Shown: piece by piece, positions 51,000 through 59,360 of the stretch | How the letters are laid out: the number at the start of each line of letters is the position of its first letter | Position numbering within the stretch: the stretch's first letter is position 1 | NCBI RefSeq assembly: GCF_000974485.1 | Contig: NZ_BBOM01000008.1 | Location: forward strand, 124,001 to 188,000 | DNA: 64,000 nucleotides | Reading direction: 5' to 3' | Origin: Streptomyces sp. NBRC 109706 | GTDB lineage: Bacteria > Actinomycetota > Actinomycetes > Streptomycetales > Streptomycetaceae | Notes under the pieces: generated by a model | Database searches by the model: none | What the model was told of the DNA's origin: nothing | Seen by the model: the letters and a program-made list of their open reading frames with translations, nothing else | Made by a program: the position numbers and the translations under genes

Positions 51000-52620
51000 C
51001 GGCCGGTGCTCCACTTCCCCACACCACGCTCCGGCGCCCCACCGCTTGCTCGTGTGGCCCTGCCTTCTGACGGGGCCACACCTTGAAGGAGCCCTGATTC
51101 GAAAATCACCCGTTCCCGCAGCTCAGACCGGTTCCGTGGATTGGAGTGAGACTTGGTAGCCCAGCTGGTTGAGCTGGCTGACCAGGCGGCGGGTCTGCCT
51201 GGCCCGGCCGGTGCGTTGGATGAAGTAGTCGCCTCCGAGGTCGTGGTAGCCGACGTCGTCGGTCAGCATGTGCCAGACCGAGGTCAGGATGGTGTGGCCG
51301 ACGGCGACCAGAGCCCGCTTCTTCCCGCGGCGGAGCGCGATGCGTTTGTAGCGGGCGGCGAGGTAGGTGTCCTTGCTGCGAGCCGCGGCAGTCGCGGCCA
51401 GCCCGAGCGCGCCCTTCAGCCACGGGTCGCCGGGGCGGGACTTGCCGGAGGTGTGCTTGCCGGCGGACTCGTGGTTACCCGGACACATCCCTGCCCACGA
51501 CGCGAGATGGGCGGCGCTGGGAAACCGGTTCATGTCGGCGCCGATCTCGGCGAGGATCACCTCGGCCGACTTCGTGCTGACCCCGGGGATGGTGGTCAGC
51601 AGCTCGATCTGCCGCCGGAAGGGGGCCAGCTGGCGGGCGATCTCCTCGCTCAGCCGGGTCTCGGTGGCGGTGACGGCGTCGATGCGGTCCAGCATCGTGC
51701 GGGCGAGGAAGGCGTGGTGGCTGGTGAAGTTGCCGGTCAGGGCGTGGGCGAGGATCTCCCGCTTGGCGCGCATGCTGGCCTTGGCCATCTCTGCGAGGAC
51801 CAGCGGGTTGCGTTCCCCGGCGATCAGGGCTTCGAGCATGGCGCGGGCGGACTTGCCCAGCAGGTCGGAGACGACCGCGGAGAGCTTGATGCCGGCGTCT
51901 TCCAGCAGCTTCTCCAACCGCTGGGCCTCGCGGGTGCGCTCGCGGATGACCTCGGTGCGGTAGCGGGTCAGGTCCCGCAACTGCCGGATGGCCGGCGGGG
52001 GGACGAAGCTGGGGCGGACCAGGCCGTGCTCGACCATCCGGCAGATCCACTCGGAGTCGGCGACGTCCGTCTTGCGGCCGGGGACGTTCTTCATGTGGCG
52101 GGCGTTGAGCAGCCACGTCTCGATGTCGTTCTCCAACAGGTAGAACACCGGCTTCCAGTACGAGCCGGTGGCTTCCATACCGACCACGGTGACGCCTTCA
52201 GCGATCAGCCAGTCCCGCATGGCCAGCAGGTCTCGGGTCATGGTGGAGAACGTGCGGATCTCCTTGCGCCGCCGCTTGCCCGGTCCTGGGAGGCGGACGC
52301 ATACCTTCACGTCCGCCTTGCCGATGTCGATCCCGGCGCATCGCTCGTGGACGACGTCCATCCTGCCCCGGCCTCCCCTTCTCACGTCGTGCGGTCACAG
52401 CGCGACCGACCGGCGGGGACCGGACAGGCAAAAGAATCTGATTCACATGCTCGAAGCAATACTTCCGGGTGCCTGACGAAGGATCCCCAGCGTCCTACTC
52501 AATGTCGGGTTCCGGTGGCACCAAGACTCCGCGACGTCAGCCGGACGGCCGCGTCCCGATTTTCTCCCCTTCGGGGAATCGCCGTCAGGAGATCGGATTA
52601 CTCAATGACGAGATCCCGCG
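51000..52620 (-). mobile_element. IS110-family insertion sequence (approximate limits)
   Basis: The transposase gene with its flanking non-coding ends. IS110 elements lack inverted repeats and usually make no clear target duplication, so I cannot fix the ends; the given limits are estimates. The non-coding segment upstream of the gene (52362 to about 52600) is the expected position of the bridge RNA in IS110-group elements and contains a TCCCC/GGGGA hairpin near 52566. Confidence 0.55.
51123..52361 (-). CDS. IS110-family transposase
   Basis: A 412-residue IS110-type recombinase. The N-terminal RuvC-like DEDD domain has CAGIDIGKADVKV, GMEATGSYWKPV and RKTDVADSEWI. The C-terminal Transposase_20 domain carries the conserved serine region HLASWAGMCPGNHESAGKHTSGK. 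It appears full length and intact. Start ATG 52361 is chosen because GGGGAGG lies upstream and the conserved fold begins there; an in-frame start 8 codons earlier exists. Confidence 0.92.
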   Translation of the reverse strand: MDVVHERCAGIDIGKADVKVCVRLPGPGKRRRKEIRTFSTMTRDLLAMRDWLIAEGVTVVGMEATGSYWKPVFYLLENDIETWLLNARHMKNVPGRKTDVADSEWICRMVEHGLVRPSFVPPPAIRQLRDLTRYRTEVIRERTREAQRLEKLLEDAGIKLSAVVSDLLGKSARAMLEALIAGERNPLVLAEMAKASMRAKREILAHALTGNFTSHHAFLARTMLDRIDAVTATETRLSEEIARQLAPFRRQIELLTTIPGVSTKSAEVILAEIGADMNRFPSAAHLASWAGMCPGNHESAGKHTSGKSRPGDPWLKGALGLAATAAARSKDTYLAARYKRIALRRGKKRALVAVGHTILTSVWHMLTDDVGYHDLGGDYFIQRTGRARQTRRLVSQLNQLGYQVSLQSTEPV

Positions 52621-52984
52621 CCCAAGGTGTCCTCTCGACCAGGCCCGTGCCGGAGAGGCACAGGCGAGGCCCGACCGATGGGAGGGACCCCAGGGACCGG
52701 GCGGATGCCGGCGGTGGCGCCCGCCGAAACCGGTGACGTCGCACCCGCGTGATTGTTCGGCGTCTCGGTCGGTGCGTCGACCTCGCCGAGAAAACGGCCG
52801 CGAACGGGGGCGCTTTCGCCTCCGGGGGCCGTCCCGGCCACCCGCTGGACCGGGTGGGTCGCCCGAACAGGGTGGACGAGCCACCGCGAAGCCCGCCGCG
52901 CGAGAACGCACGCGTCGTGTGCCGGCCGATCCCCGCATATCGCCGTCGTCCACCGCGACGGCGCCGGAGTGATGAGAGGAAGAC
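52362..52984. other. IS110 upstream end and GH30 promoter region
   Basis: This 623-bp stretch contains the non-coding end of the IS110 element (left part) and then the leader of the GH30 gene, with GAGAGGAAG before ATG 52985. I find no palindrome matching the sugar operators near 50 kb. Confidence 0.45.
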
Positions 52985-55027
52985 ATGAGAAAGCGATCCA
53001 ACAGGAAGTCCCGGCTCGCCGCGGCCGTGGCCACGGCCGCGGTTCTGGCGTCCGGAGGAGCCCTGGCCGCCGTGCCGGGCGCGGGGGCCGCCGAGGCGTC
53101 CGCCGCGGTGACCGTCACCCCCGATCCTTCCTACCAGGGCCAGGAGTTCGAGGGCTGGGGCACCAGCCTGGTCTGGTTCGCGAACGCGACCGGTGACTAT
53201 CCGGACGAGATACGTGAGGAGTTGGCCGATCTGGTCTTCGGGGACGAGGGCCTCGCGCTGAACATCGCCCGCTACAACATCGGAGGCGGCAACGCCCCGG
53301 ACGTCGCCGACTACCTGCGCCGCGGCGCCGCCGTCGAGGGGTGGTGGCAGGCCCCGGAGGGCACCACGCGCGAGGACACCGACTGGTGGAACGCCGATGA
53401 TCCCGCGCACTGGAACCCGGACGCCGACGCGACCCAGCGTTGGTGGGTGGACCGGATCAGGGAGGACATCGACCACTGGGAGGCGTTCAGCAACTCGCCG
53501 CCCTGGTTCATGACCGTCAGCGGATACGTCTCCGGCGGCTTCGACGCCAACGACGACCAGCTCCGCACCGACGCGGTGACCGACTTCGTCCGGTACCTCG
53601 TCGGCGTGGTGGAGCGCCTGGAGGAAGCGCACGACATCGACATCGCCACCCTCGACCCGTTCAACGAGCCGAACACCGACTACTGGTCGACGCGGCTGGG
53701 CCCGGACGGCGAGCCGGAGGGGGGCCGCCAGGAAGGCGCCCACATGGGCCCGGCCCTCCAGCAGCAGGTGATCCTCGCCCTGGCGGCGGAACTGGAGGGC
53801 GCCGACACCGACGCCCTCATCTCCGCGATGGACGAGACAAATCCCCGCCGATTCGCCGAGAACTGGCAGGAGTACCCCGAGGAAGTACGCGACCTCGTGG
53901 ACCAGATGAACGTCCACACCTACGGCACCGACGGCCGCACCACGGTTCGCGACCTGGCCAAGGGCGCCGACAAGCCGCTGTGGATGAGCGAGGTCGACGG
54001 CGACTGGGGCAACGGGCAGGACTTCGAGGACATGTCCCCGGGGCTCGGCCTCGCCCGTCACATCGTCGACGATCTTCGGCTGCTGGAGCCGAGTGCCTGG
54101 GTCTTCTGGCAGCCCGTCGAGGACTACGACAACATGGCGCCGGGCGGTGAGTCACCGGAGGGCGGGAACTGGGGAACCATCCAGATCCCGTTCGAGTGCA
54201 CCAGCGAGGACACCCTGGAGACCTGCCCGATCCGGACCAACACCAAATTCGACACGGCGCGGAACTTCACGCAGTTCATCCAGCCGGGGGACCGGCTGAT
54301 CAGGACCGACGATCCCACCGGTGTCGCGGCGATCTCCGCGTCGGGGGACGGCGCCACCGTCGTCCATGTCAACGACGCCACCACCACGCGTACCGTCACG
54401 GTCGACCTGTCGAAGTTCGCCGGGGTCGAGGACGATGCCACCGTCACCCCCGTGGTCACGGACGCCACCGGCGCCCTGGTCCGGCAGGACGCCATCCCGG
54501 TGGACGACCGGCAGGTGTCGTTCACGGTGCCGGCCGAGTCCGTGACCACCTTTGTCGCCGAGGGCGTCTCCGGGGTCGCTCCGGATGCCGCCCTGATCCA
54601 GCCGGGACAGGACTACCAGCTCACGGGCGTCCAGAGCAGCAGGTCCCTGGCCGTCTCCGAGGACGGCACCGGGACGGTCATCGCAACCACCGACCCGGCG
54701 GATGCCGCCCAGGCGTGGCAGGTGACCAAGGTAACCGAGGGCACCGACAACCGGCAGCGCTATGTGCTGACCAACGAGGCCGCCGACGGACGGTTGGTCG
54801 TGCGCGACGACGAGCTGATCCTGGAGCCCGACTCCGTCGACCGTGACATCGCCGCCGAGTGGATCATGTCGACCACCGGCAGCGGCACGTGGACCTTTGT
54901 GAACGCGGACACCGGACAGGTTCTCGAAGTCCCGGGCCAGGCAACGGAAGACGGCACCCCGGTGTCCGTCTGGACGCCGAACTCCGGGTCCAACCAGTTG
55001 TGGACCGTAACCGCCACCACACCGTAG
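52985..55027 (+). CDS. Secreted glycoside hydrolase family 30 with C-terminal trefoil-like domain
   Basis: A 680-residue secreted enzyme. A signal peptide of about 36 residues precedes a GH30-type TIM barrel with side beta domain, close to subfamily 5 (endo-beta-1,6-galactanases). The start of the catalytic domain reads EFEGWGTSLVWFANATGDYP. Acid/base Glu228 is in DPFNEPN and nucleophile Glu336 in WMSEVDGD. From about residue 545 a ricin/CBM13-like beta-trefoil domain follows (LIQPGQDYQLTGVQSSRSLAV to NSGSNQLWTV). It probably degrades plant galactan side chains outside the cell. Fungal-type beta-1,6-glucan is an alternative substrate. It is transcribed away from the IS110 element. Confidence 0.88.
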   Translation: MRKRSNRKSRLAAAVATAAVLASGGALAAVPGAGAAEASAAVTVTPDPSYQGQEFEGWGTSLVWFANATGDYPDEIREELADLVFGDEGLALNIARYNIGGGNAPDVADYLRRGAAVEGWWQAPEGTTREDTDWWNADDPAHWNPDADATQRWWVDRIREDIDHWEAFSNSPPWFMTVSGYVSGGFDANDDQLRTDAVTDFVRYLVGVVERLEEAHDIDIATLDPFNEPNTDYWSTRLGPDGEPEGGRQEGAHMGPALQQQVILALAAELEGADTDALISAMDETNPRRFAENWQEYPEEVRDLVDQMNVHTYGTDGRTTVRDLAKGADKPLWMSEVDGDWGNGQDFEDMSPGLGLARHIVDDLRLLEPSAWVFWQPVEDYDNMAPGGESPEGGNWGTIQIPFECTSEDTLETCPIRTNTKFDTARNFTQFIQPGDRLIRTDDPTGVAAISASGDGATVVHVNDATTTRTVTVDLSKFAGVEDDATVTPVVTDATGALVRQDAIPVDDRQVSFTVPAESVTTFVAEGVSGVAPDAALIQPGQDYQLTGVQSSRSLAVSEDGTGTVIATTDPADAAQAWQVTKVTEGTDNRQRYVLTNEAADGRLVVRDDELILEPDSVDRDIAAEWIMSTTGSGTWTFVNADTGQVLEVPGQATEDGTPVSVWTPNSGSNQLWTVTATTP

Positions 55028-55043
55028 AAGGTCGGCCGCGTCG

Positions 55044-55071
55044 TCCGGCGCCCGGCCCCCGGGGCGCCGGA
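55044..55071 (+). terminator. Hairpin terminator of the GH30 gene
   Basis: A 10-bp stem (TCCGGCGCCC with its complement) and 8-nt loop lies 17 nt after the GH30 stop. Confidence 0.75.
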
Positions 55072-55081
55072 AGGCGGCCCC

Positions 55082-55125
55082 TTTCCTCCGTTTTCCTCCG
55101 TTTTCCTCCGTTTTTCTTCGATTTT
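55082..55125. repeat. Tandem CCTCCGTTTT repeats
   Basis: CCTCCGTTTT is repeated three times in a row, then decays into TTCTTCGATTTTCTCCG. It is markedly T-rich for this genome and directly follows the GH30 terminator hairpin; on the plus strand it may supply U-tracts that aid termination. Confidence 0.6.
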
Positions 55126-55249
55126 CTCCGGCCCGGACTCGGCCGAGCCCGCTGATCCTCGACGAGGTGAAGAACGGCACCGGTACCGGCCCCGAGCACA
55201 GAGGTTCGCGCGCGGGACCGGGTGACATCGATGTTCCCCGGTCCCCGCG

Positions 55250-55292
55250 GGGTGCCGGCGAAGTAGTTCGCCAGGCGCATGCGGGTCGGCGC
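55250..55292 (-). pseudogene. Tiny remnant of a ScfR/ImmA-type regulator
   Basis: The minus strand encodes RMRLANYFAG, matching ARIGLANYFAGALL of the PrpR-like regulator at 41.4 kb, and the DNA itself is nearly identical over about 25 bp (GCGAAGTAGTTCGCCAGGC). Nothing regulator-like surrounds it, so it is a scrap of a decayed or duplicated gene. Chance cannot be fully excluded. Confidence 0.4.
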
Positions 55293-55649
55293 CGGCGCCG
55301 GCGACTCCGACGAGGTCGGCCCGCGGACCTGGGACGTTCCATGCCCGTGGCCACCCTTCACCGTCCGCGCCCGCCGGTCATCGACGGGGCCGTGGCACAC
55401 TGGGCGAGGACTTCAACGGCAGGAACGGCCGCTGTGACGGGTGAGGAGGCTGCGGTGCGCGAACCTTTCCCTTGGTGTACCGATCTGCGGCGCAGCGCCC
55501 GTCGGGATGCCTGGAGCAGGGGGCACGTCGCTCACGGTCGACCAGACGGCTGAGCCCGCCACCTCGCGCCGGTTCTGAGAGGGACCCCGCGTTGGCCGGT
55601 TCCAGAGGCGTCACCCTCCGTGTCCTTCCGCCGCCCCTTGAGGATCACC

Positions 55650-56303
55650 ATGTCCCGAGCCCTGCCCACCCATTTCGATGTCCGTCTCCCCGCATGGGTG
55701 AGCGCCGAACTGGCCGACGTCCCCGACACCCTGCCCACCGACGAGGACCGCGTTGGCCTCGTCAACCGCCTTGCCGCCCGCAACCACCGGGAGGGCACGG
55801 GCGGTCCCTTCGCCGCTCTCGTCGTCGAGACCGGGACCGGCCGACTGCGGGCGGCCGGCGTCAACCTGGTCCTGGCCTCCGGCCTCTCCTCGGCCCACGC
55901 CGAGGTCGTGGCCCTGTCCCTGGCCCAGGCCGGACTTGGCACCTGGGACCTGGGCGCCCCGAAAGGGCCCGCGCTGGAACTCGTCGTCAACTGGCAGACC
56001 TGCGTCATGTGCTACGGCGCCGCCATGTGGTCCGGCGTGCGCAGGCTGCTCATCGCCGGGCACGGGCCCGAGGTCGAGGAGCTGACCGGCTTCGACGAGG
56101 GGCCCATGCGGGACGACTGGATCGAGCAGTTCGAACAGTGCGGCATCGCCGTGGACAGCGATGTCCTGCGCGACGAGGCCGTCGACGTCCTTCGCGACTA
56201 CGGGCAACGACTCGACGTCGTCGTCTACAACGCCCGCGGCCGAGGCTCCCTGCGCACCACGGCCACCGAGGAGGACCTCGCTCTGCGGTTGCCGACCGGA
56301 TGA
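55650..56303 (+). CDS. Nucleoside deaminase (cytidine/guanine deaminase-like)
   Basis: A 217-residue zinc deaminase of the CMP/dCMP family. HAEVVAL supplies the histidine ligand and proton-shuttling Glu, and NWQTCVMCYGAAMWSGV the two cysteine ligands. The usual PCxxC proline is replaced (WQTCVMC). TGGPFAALVV fits guanine deaminase-like members. It probably deaminates a purine base or nucleoside. ATG 55650 follows GAGGATCACC; GTG 55620 is an alternative. The next gene overlaps its stop by 4 nt. Confidence 0.82.
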   Translation: MSRALPTHFDVRLPAWVSAELADVPDTLPTDEDRVGLVNRLAARNHREGTGGPFAALVVETGTGRLRAAGVNLVLASGLSSAHAEVVALSLAQAGLGTWDLGAPKGPALELVVNWQTCVMCYGAAMWSGVRRLLIAGHGPEVEELTGFDEGPMRDDWIEQFEQCGIAVDSDVLRDEAVDVLRDYGQRLDVVVYNARGRGSLRTTATEEDLALRLPTG

Positions 56304-56865
56304 CGAACCTGGAACGCCCCGGCCGGTTGGGCGCACCCGACCGTCAGCATCACGGCACGGAGAAGCCCGTCACCATCCGGCCGTTCGAGCCCGCCGACGC
56401 GCCGCGGGTGACGGAACTCGTCCACCGGGCGTATGCTGAACTCGGCGACCGCGGGCTGAACTTCACCGCCGTCGACCAGGATGTCGCCACCACGTTGCGG
56501 AGGGCTTCGGCGGAAGCCTCCCGGGGCGCGCTGCGCGAGGAGGGCGTGGTCGCGACCATGACGCTCTCCCTCCCCCGGAGGAAGCTCTCCAGCGACTCAC
56601 TACGGAAGCCCGACTGCCGCGACGCGTGTGGCTGAACCAGCTCGCAGCCGACCCTCGACGGAGAGGAGAATGCCTCGCCCGTCACCTGCGCGACGAGGGC
56701 TTCGCCTGGGCCTCGCGTGAGGGGGCCACCTCCATCGGGCTGGACACCGCACAGTTGGCCGGCCACCTGGTCCGCCTCTACTCCGCCTGGGGTTTCGAGC
56801 AACGCGACGTGATCCGGTGGCCGGGGAAGACACACCGGAGCGTCATCATGACCCGTCCCCTCTGA
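56300..56865 (+). pseudogene. GNAT acetyltransferase with a frameshift
   Basis: ATG 56300 overlaps the deaminase stop. The first part (VTIRPFEPADAPRVTELVHRAY) is a GNAT N-terminus. Near 56572-56576, in a run of five C, the frame shifts: the continuation PEEALQRL...RRVWLNQLAADPRRRGECLARHL and GLDTAQLAGHLVRLYSAWGF, ending MTRPL at 56865, lies in another frame. One missing C would explain it. This is a recent mutation, an assembly error in a homopolymer or, less likely, programmed shifting. Confidence 0.8.
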
Positions 56866-56900
56866 ACCAGCCTGCCAGGCGCGTTGTGGGCGGCCACGGG

Positions 56901-59360
56901 TCAGGTCGGTCGGGAGTCGGTGGGGGGCGGCCGGTGCGTCGTCGAGTGGAGTAGGCCGTAGGGTGTGCGCACCGAGGCTCTGACCCAGTCGACGCCGTCG
57001 GGCAGTCTCGGCTCGGCGTGGGCCGCGCGGCCCCAGCCCGGTTCGGTCGGGCGCAGCCCGGCCAGCGTGTGGAAGAGCCAGTCGTCGAGCGTGCCCAGGA
57101 AGTAGTGGCCTCGGGATCGGGACTCCTCGCGCCAGTGTTCCCACAGTGTGGTCGCGCCGCGGGTGACCCAGTAGCCCCAACTCGGGTACGTGGTACGGGT
57201 GGCGACGTCGTGCGCCAGCTGGAGGTATCCGTACTCGGTGAGCACGGGCAGCAGGAACTTGGTCGCCAGCGCGCCGGTGGCCAGATGCCCGCCGCGGGCG
57301 CGGATGTCGCCGGCCAGCGCGTCGGCCGCGCGCCTCGCCGTCCCGGGCGGCAGCAGTCGCAGCGCCAGCGCCAGCACATGGTGGGACTGCCGGAACCCGG
57401 TGTCCCCCTGGCCGGCGACGACCGGCGCCTCGGGGTCCGAAGGCTCGGCGACGACGAACGCCCGCCGGAACGCGGTCCGTACCCGGGCCGCCTCCCGCCA
57501 CCACCGGCCGGCCTCGGCCGGCCGGTCGGCGACCGGGGCCATCGAGGCCAGGGCGAGCGTCATGGCGTGCAGAAACGCGGTCGCCGCGATCCGCCGGTCC
57601 TCGGGCGGGTTGCCGCCCTCAGGGTCGGTGTCCGGGCTCACCCAGTCGCCCAGGGTGGTGTCGGCCAGGCCCTCGACCCTGCGGGCCAGTTCGAACTCGA
57701 CGTAGGAGGTCATGTCGTCCCACAGCTCGTGGACGATCCTTCGATCACCGGTGTAGCGGTGCAGCCACCACGGGCCGAGCACCAGCGCCGAGTGCCAGGT
57801 GGGCGCGGGCGACCAGTCCATCCGCCAGCCGCCGAACGGTGCGATGACCGCCGGGGCGCCGGAGCCGTGCCGTGAGTCGGCCACGTCCGTGAGCCATTTC
57901 GCGACCAACTCGTGGGCGTCGAAGTTGAGGAGGAACAACTCGGTGCCCAGCATCCCGTCGCCCGTCCAGCCGTTCTTCTCGTAGGCCGGAGTGTCGGTGG
58001 GCAGATGGTGCAGGTTGTTGAGGACGGTGCGGCAGGTCAGCTCGTGCAGCCGGTTCAACAGCGGGTCGGAGCAGACGAACTGGCCGGTGCGACGGACCAG
58101 GGTGTGCGCGGCCTCCGCCGTGAGCACGGGCGGCGCGCCGAGGCCGGGGGCGCGCACCTCGACATGCTGGAAGCCCTGGTAACTGAAGCGCGGCCGCCAG
58201 TTCAGCGCCCGCCGGTCGACGGTGACCCGGTGGGTCTGGAACCGGCCGTCGTAGTAGCCGCGGTCGTCCTCGGCGCGCACCGTGCCGTCCGGACGGAGCA
58301 GTTCGCCGTGCGACAGCTCCACTGTGGTCGGACCGCGCTCCGGGTCGGCGGGCAGCTCCAGTCGCGTCCAACCGGCAAGAACCCGAGGGAAGGAGAACAC
58401 CCAGTGCCCGGGACCGAGTTCGGCGACGGACTCGGGGGCGAGGACATCGGTGACGCCGATCGGCGGCTGACGCTGGTTGACCAACTGCCCGCGCGGCCCC
58501 GCGACCACGCGTGCCGGCCGCCACGCCGCGTCCTCGACGAACCCGACCCCGGCGAAGCCGGGTTGGTCGTGGCGGACGTCGAAGTCCTCGCCGGCGTACA
58601 GGTCGTCGGCGCGTGTCGGACCGCCGACGGTGCGCCAGGACCGGGAGCTGACCACGGTGTGCTCGCCCCCCGACGCGTCCCGGGCGAGGAGCAGCAGCCG
58701 GAGGCGGGGCGCGCCGTGCCAGGGCGCGGTGTGCCAGTCCCAGGTGTTGCGCCGCGCCATGCCGTAGAAGCCGCGCCCCAGCTCCACGCCCAGGGTGTGC
58801 CGACCGGCGCCGAGACGTGCCGTCACATCGGTCACCACATACTGGACCCGCACGTCGTAGTCGGTGAACCCCGGGCTGAGCAGGGAAGGTTCGACCGGTT
58901 CGCCGTCGAGCAGCACCCGGGCGTAGCCCCCGGCGGCCACCACCAGATGCGCCTCCACCGGGGCGAAGGGCAGCTCGAAGACGTGGCGCAGCAGCGGGGC
59001 CGCCTCGTCCGAGCCGGCCAGCCACCGCGCGCCCCGCCAGTCGCCGTCCAGCACACCGGTGACGAACTCCGAGGCGGCGGTGAGCCGTCGACCGCCCGCC
59101 CACGCCGTCACCGACCAGCGGTGGCGGCGCAACGAGGCCAGCGGTGGCCCGCTGTACTCCACCTCGGTGGTGCGGTCGCTCGTCACCCGGCCGGTGTCCC
59201 AGCGCACGCCGTCCCGGTCGCTCACCACGAGCCGGTACGCCGTGGGCGTGACCGGGTTCTCGTCGGGGTCGGTGACCAGCCAGCCGAACCGGGGCACCAC
59301 ATCGACCCCGACCGGCTCGGCGGTGTGCTCGACGGTCAGCCCGCCCAGGACGACGTTCAC
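56901..59360 (-). CDS. GH78 alpha-L-rhamnosidase
   Basis: An 819-residue GH78 enzyme without signal peptide, so probably cytosolic. It has an N-terminal beta-sandwich (about 1-105), a second carbohydrate-binding-like domain (GYARVLLDGEPVEPSLLSPGFTDYDVRVQY, about 130-280), the linker RFSYQGFQHVEV, and an (alpha/alpha)6 catalytic barrel from about 400 with LPTDTPAYEKNGWTGDG, the family active-site segment. It should release rhamnose from imported oligosaccharides. GTG 59360 overlaps the upstream stop by 4 nt. It is the last gene of an operon with the unknown secreted protein and a sugar importer. Confidence 0.9.
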   Translation of the reverse strand: MNVVLGGLTVEHTAEPVGVDVVPRFGWLVTDPDENPVTPTAYRLVVSDRDGVRWDTGRVTSDRTTEVEYSGPPLASLRRHRWSVTAWAGGRRLTAASEFVTGVLDGDWRGARWLAGSDEAAPLLRHVFELPFAPVEAHLVVAAGGYARVLLDGEPVEPSLLSPGFTDYDVRVQYVVTDVTARLGAGRHTLGVELGRGFYGMARRNTWDWHTAPWHGAPRLRLLLLARDASGGEHTVVSSRSWRTVGGPTRADDLYAGEDFDVRHDQPGFAGVGFVEDAAWRPARVVAGPRGQLVNQRQPPIGVTDVLAPESVAELGPGHWVFSFPRVLAGWTRLELPADPERGPTTVELSHGELLRPDGTVRAEDDRGYYDGRFQTHRVTVDRRALNWRPRFSYQGFQHVEVRAPGLGAPPVLTAEAAHTLVRRTGQFVCSDPLLNRLHELTCRTVLNNLHHLPTDTPAYEKNGWTGDGMLGTELFLLNFDAHELVAKWLTDVADSRHGSGAPAVIAPFGGWRMDWSPAPTWHSALVLGPWWLHRYTGDRRIVHELWDDMTSYVEFELARRVEGLADTTLGDWVSPDTDPEGGNPPEDRRIAATAFLHAMTLALASMAPVADRPAEAGRWWREAARVRTAFRRAFVVAEPSDPEAPVVAGQGDTGFRQSHHVLALALRLLPPGTARRAADALAGDIRARGGHLATGALATKFLLPVLTEYGYLQLAHDVATRTTYPSWGYWVTRGATTLWEHWREESRSRGHYFLGTLDDWLFHTLAGLRPTEPGWGRAAHAEPRLPDGVDWVRASVRTPYGLLHSTTHRPPPTDSRPT

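Larger units (their letters stand above)
50216..51122. other. Gene-poor region between sugar importer and IS110 element
   Basis: This 907-bp stretch holds the two operator-like palindromes but no protein I can recognise. The regulator expected for these sites is absent. Its right end must include the IS110 right/left boundary, which I cannot place exactly. Confidence 0.4.
55028..55649. other. Gene-poor stretch downstream of GH30
   Basis: This 622-bp stretch holds the GH30 terminator, a run of CCTCCGTTTT repeats and a tiny remnant of a ScfR-type regulator (listed separately). I see no intact gene. Confidence 0.5.

Noticed and set aside
50472..51086. A 204-codon plus frame in the gap before IS110, considered as the missing LacI-type regulator
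   Set aside because: No helix-turn-helix or sugar-binding motif; composition is that of non-coding GC-rich DNA.
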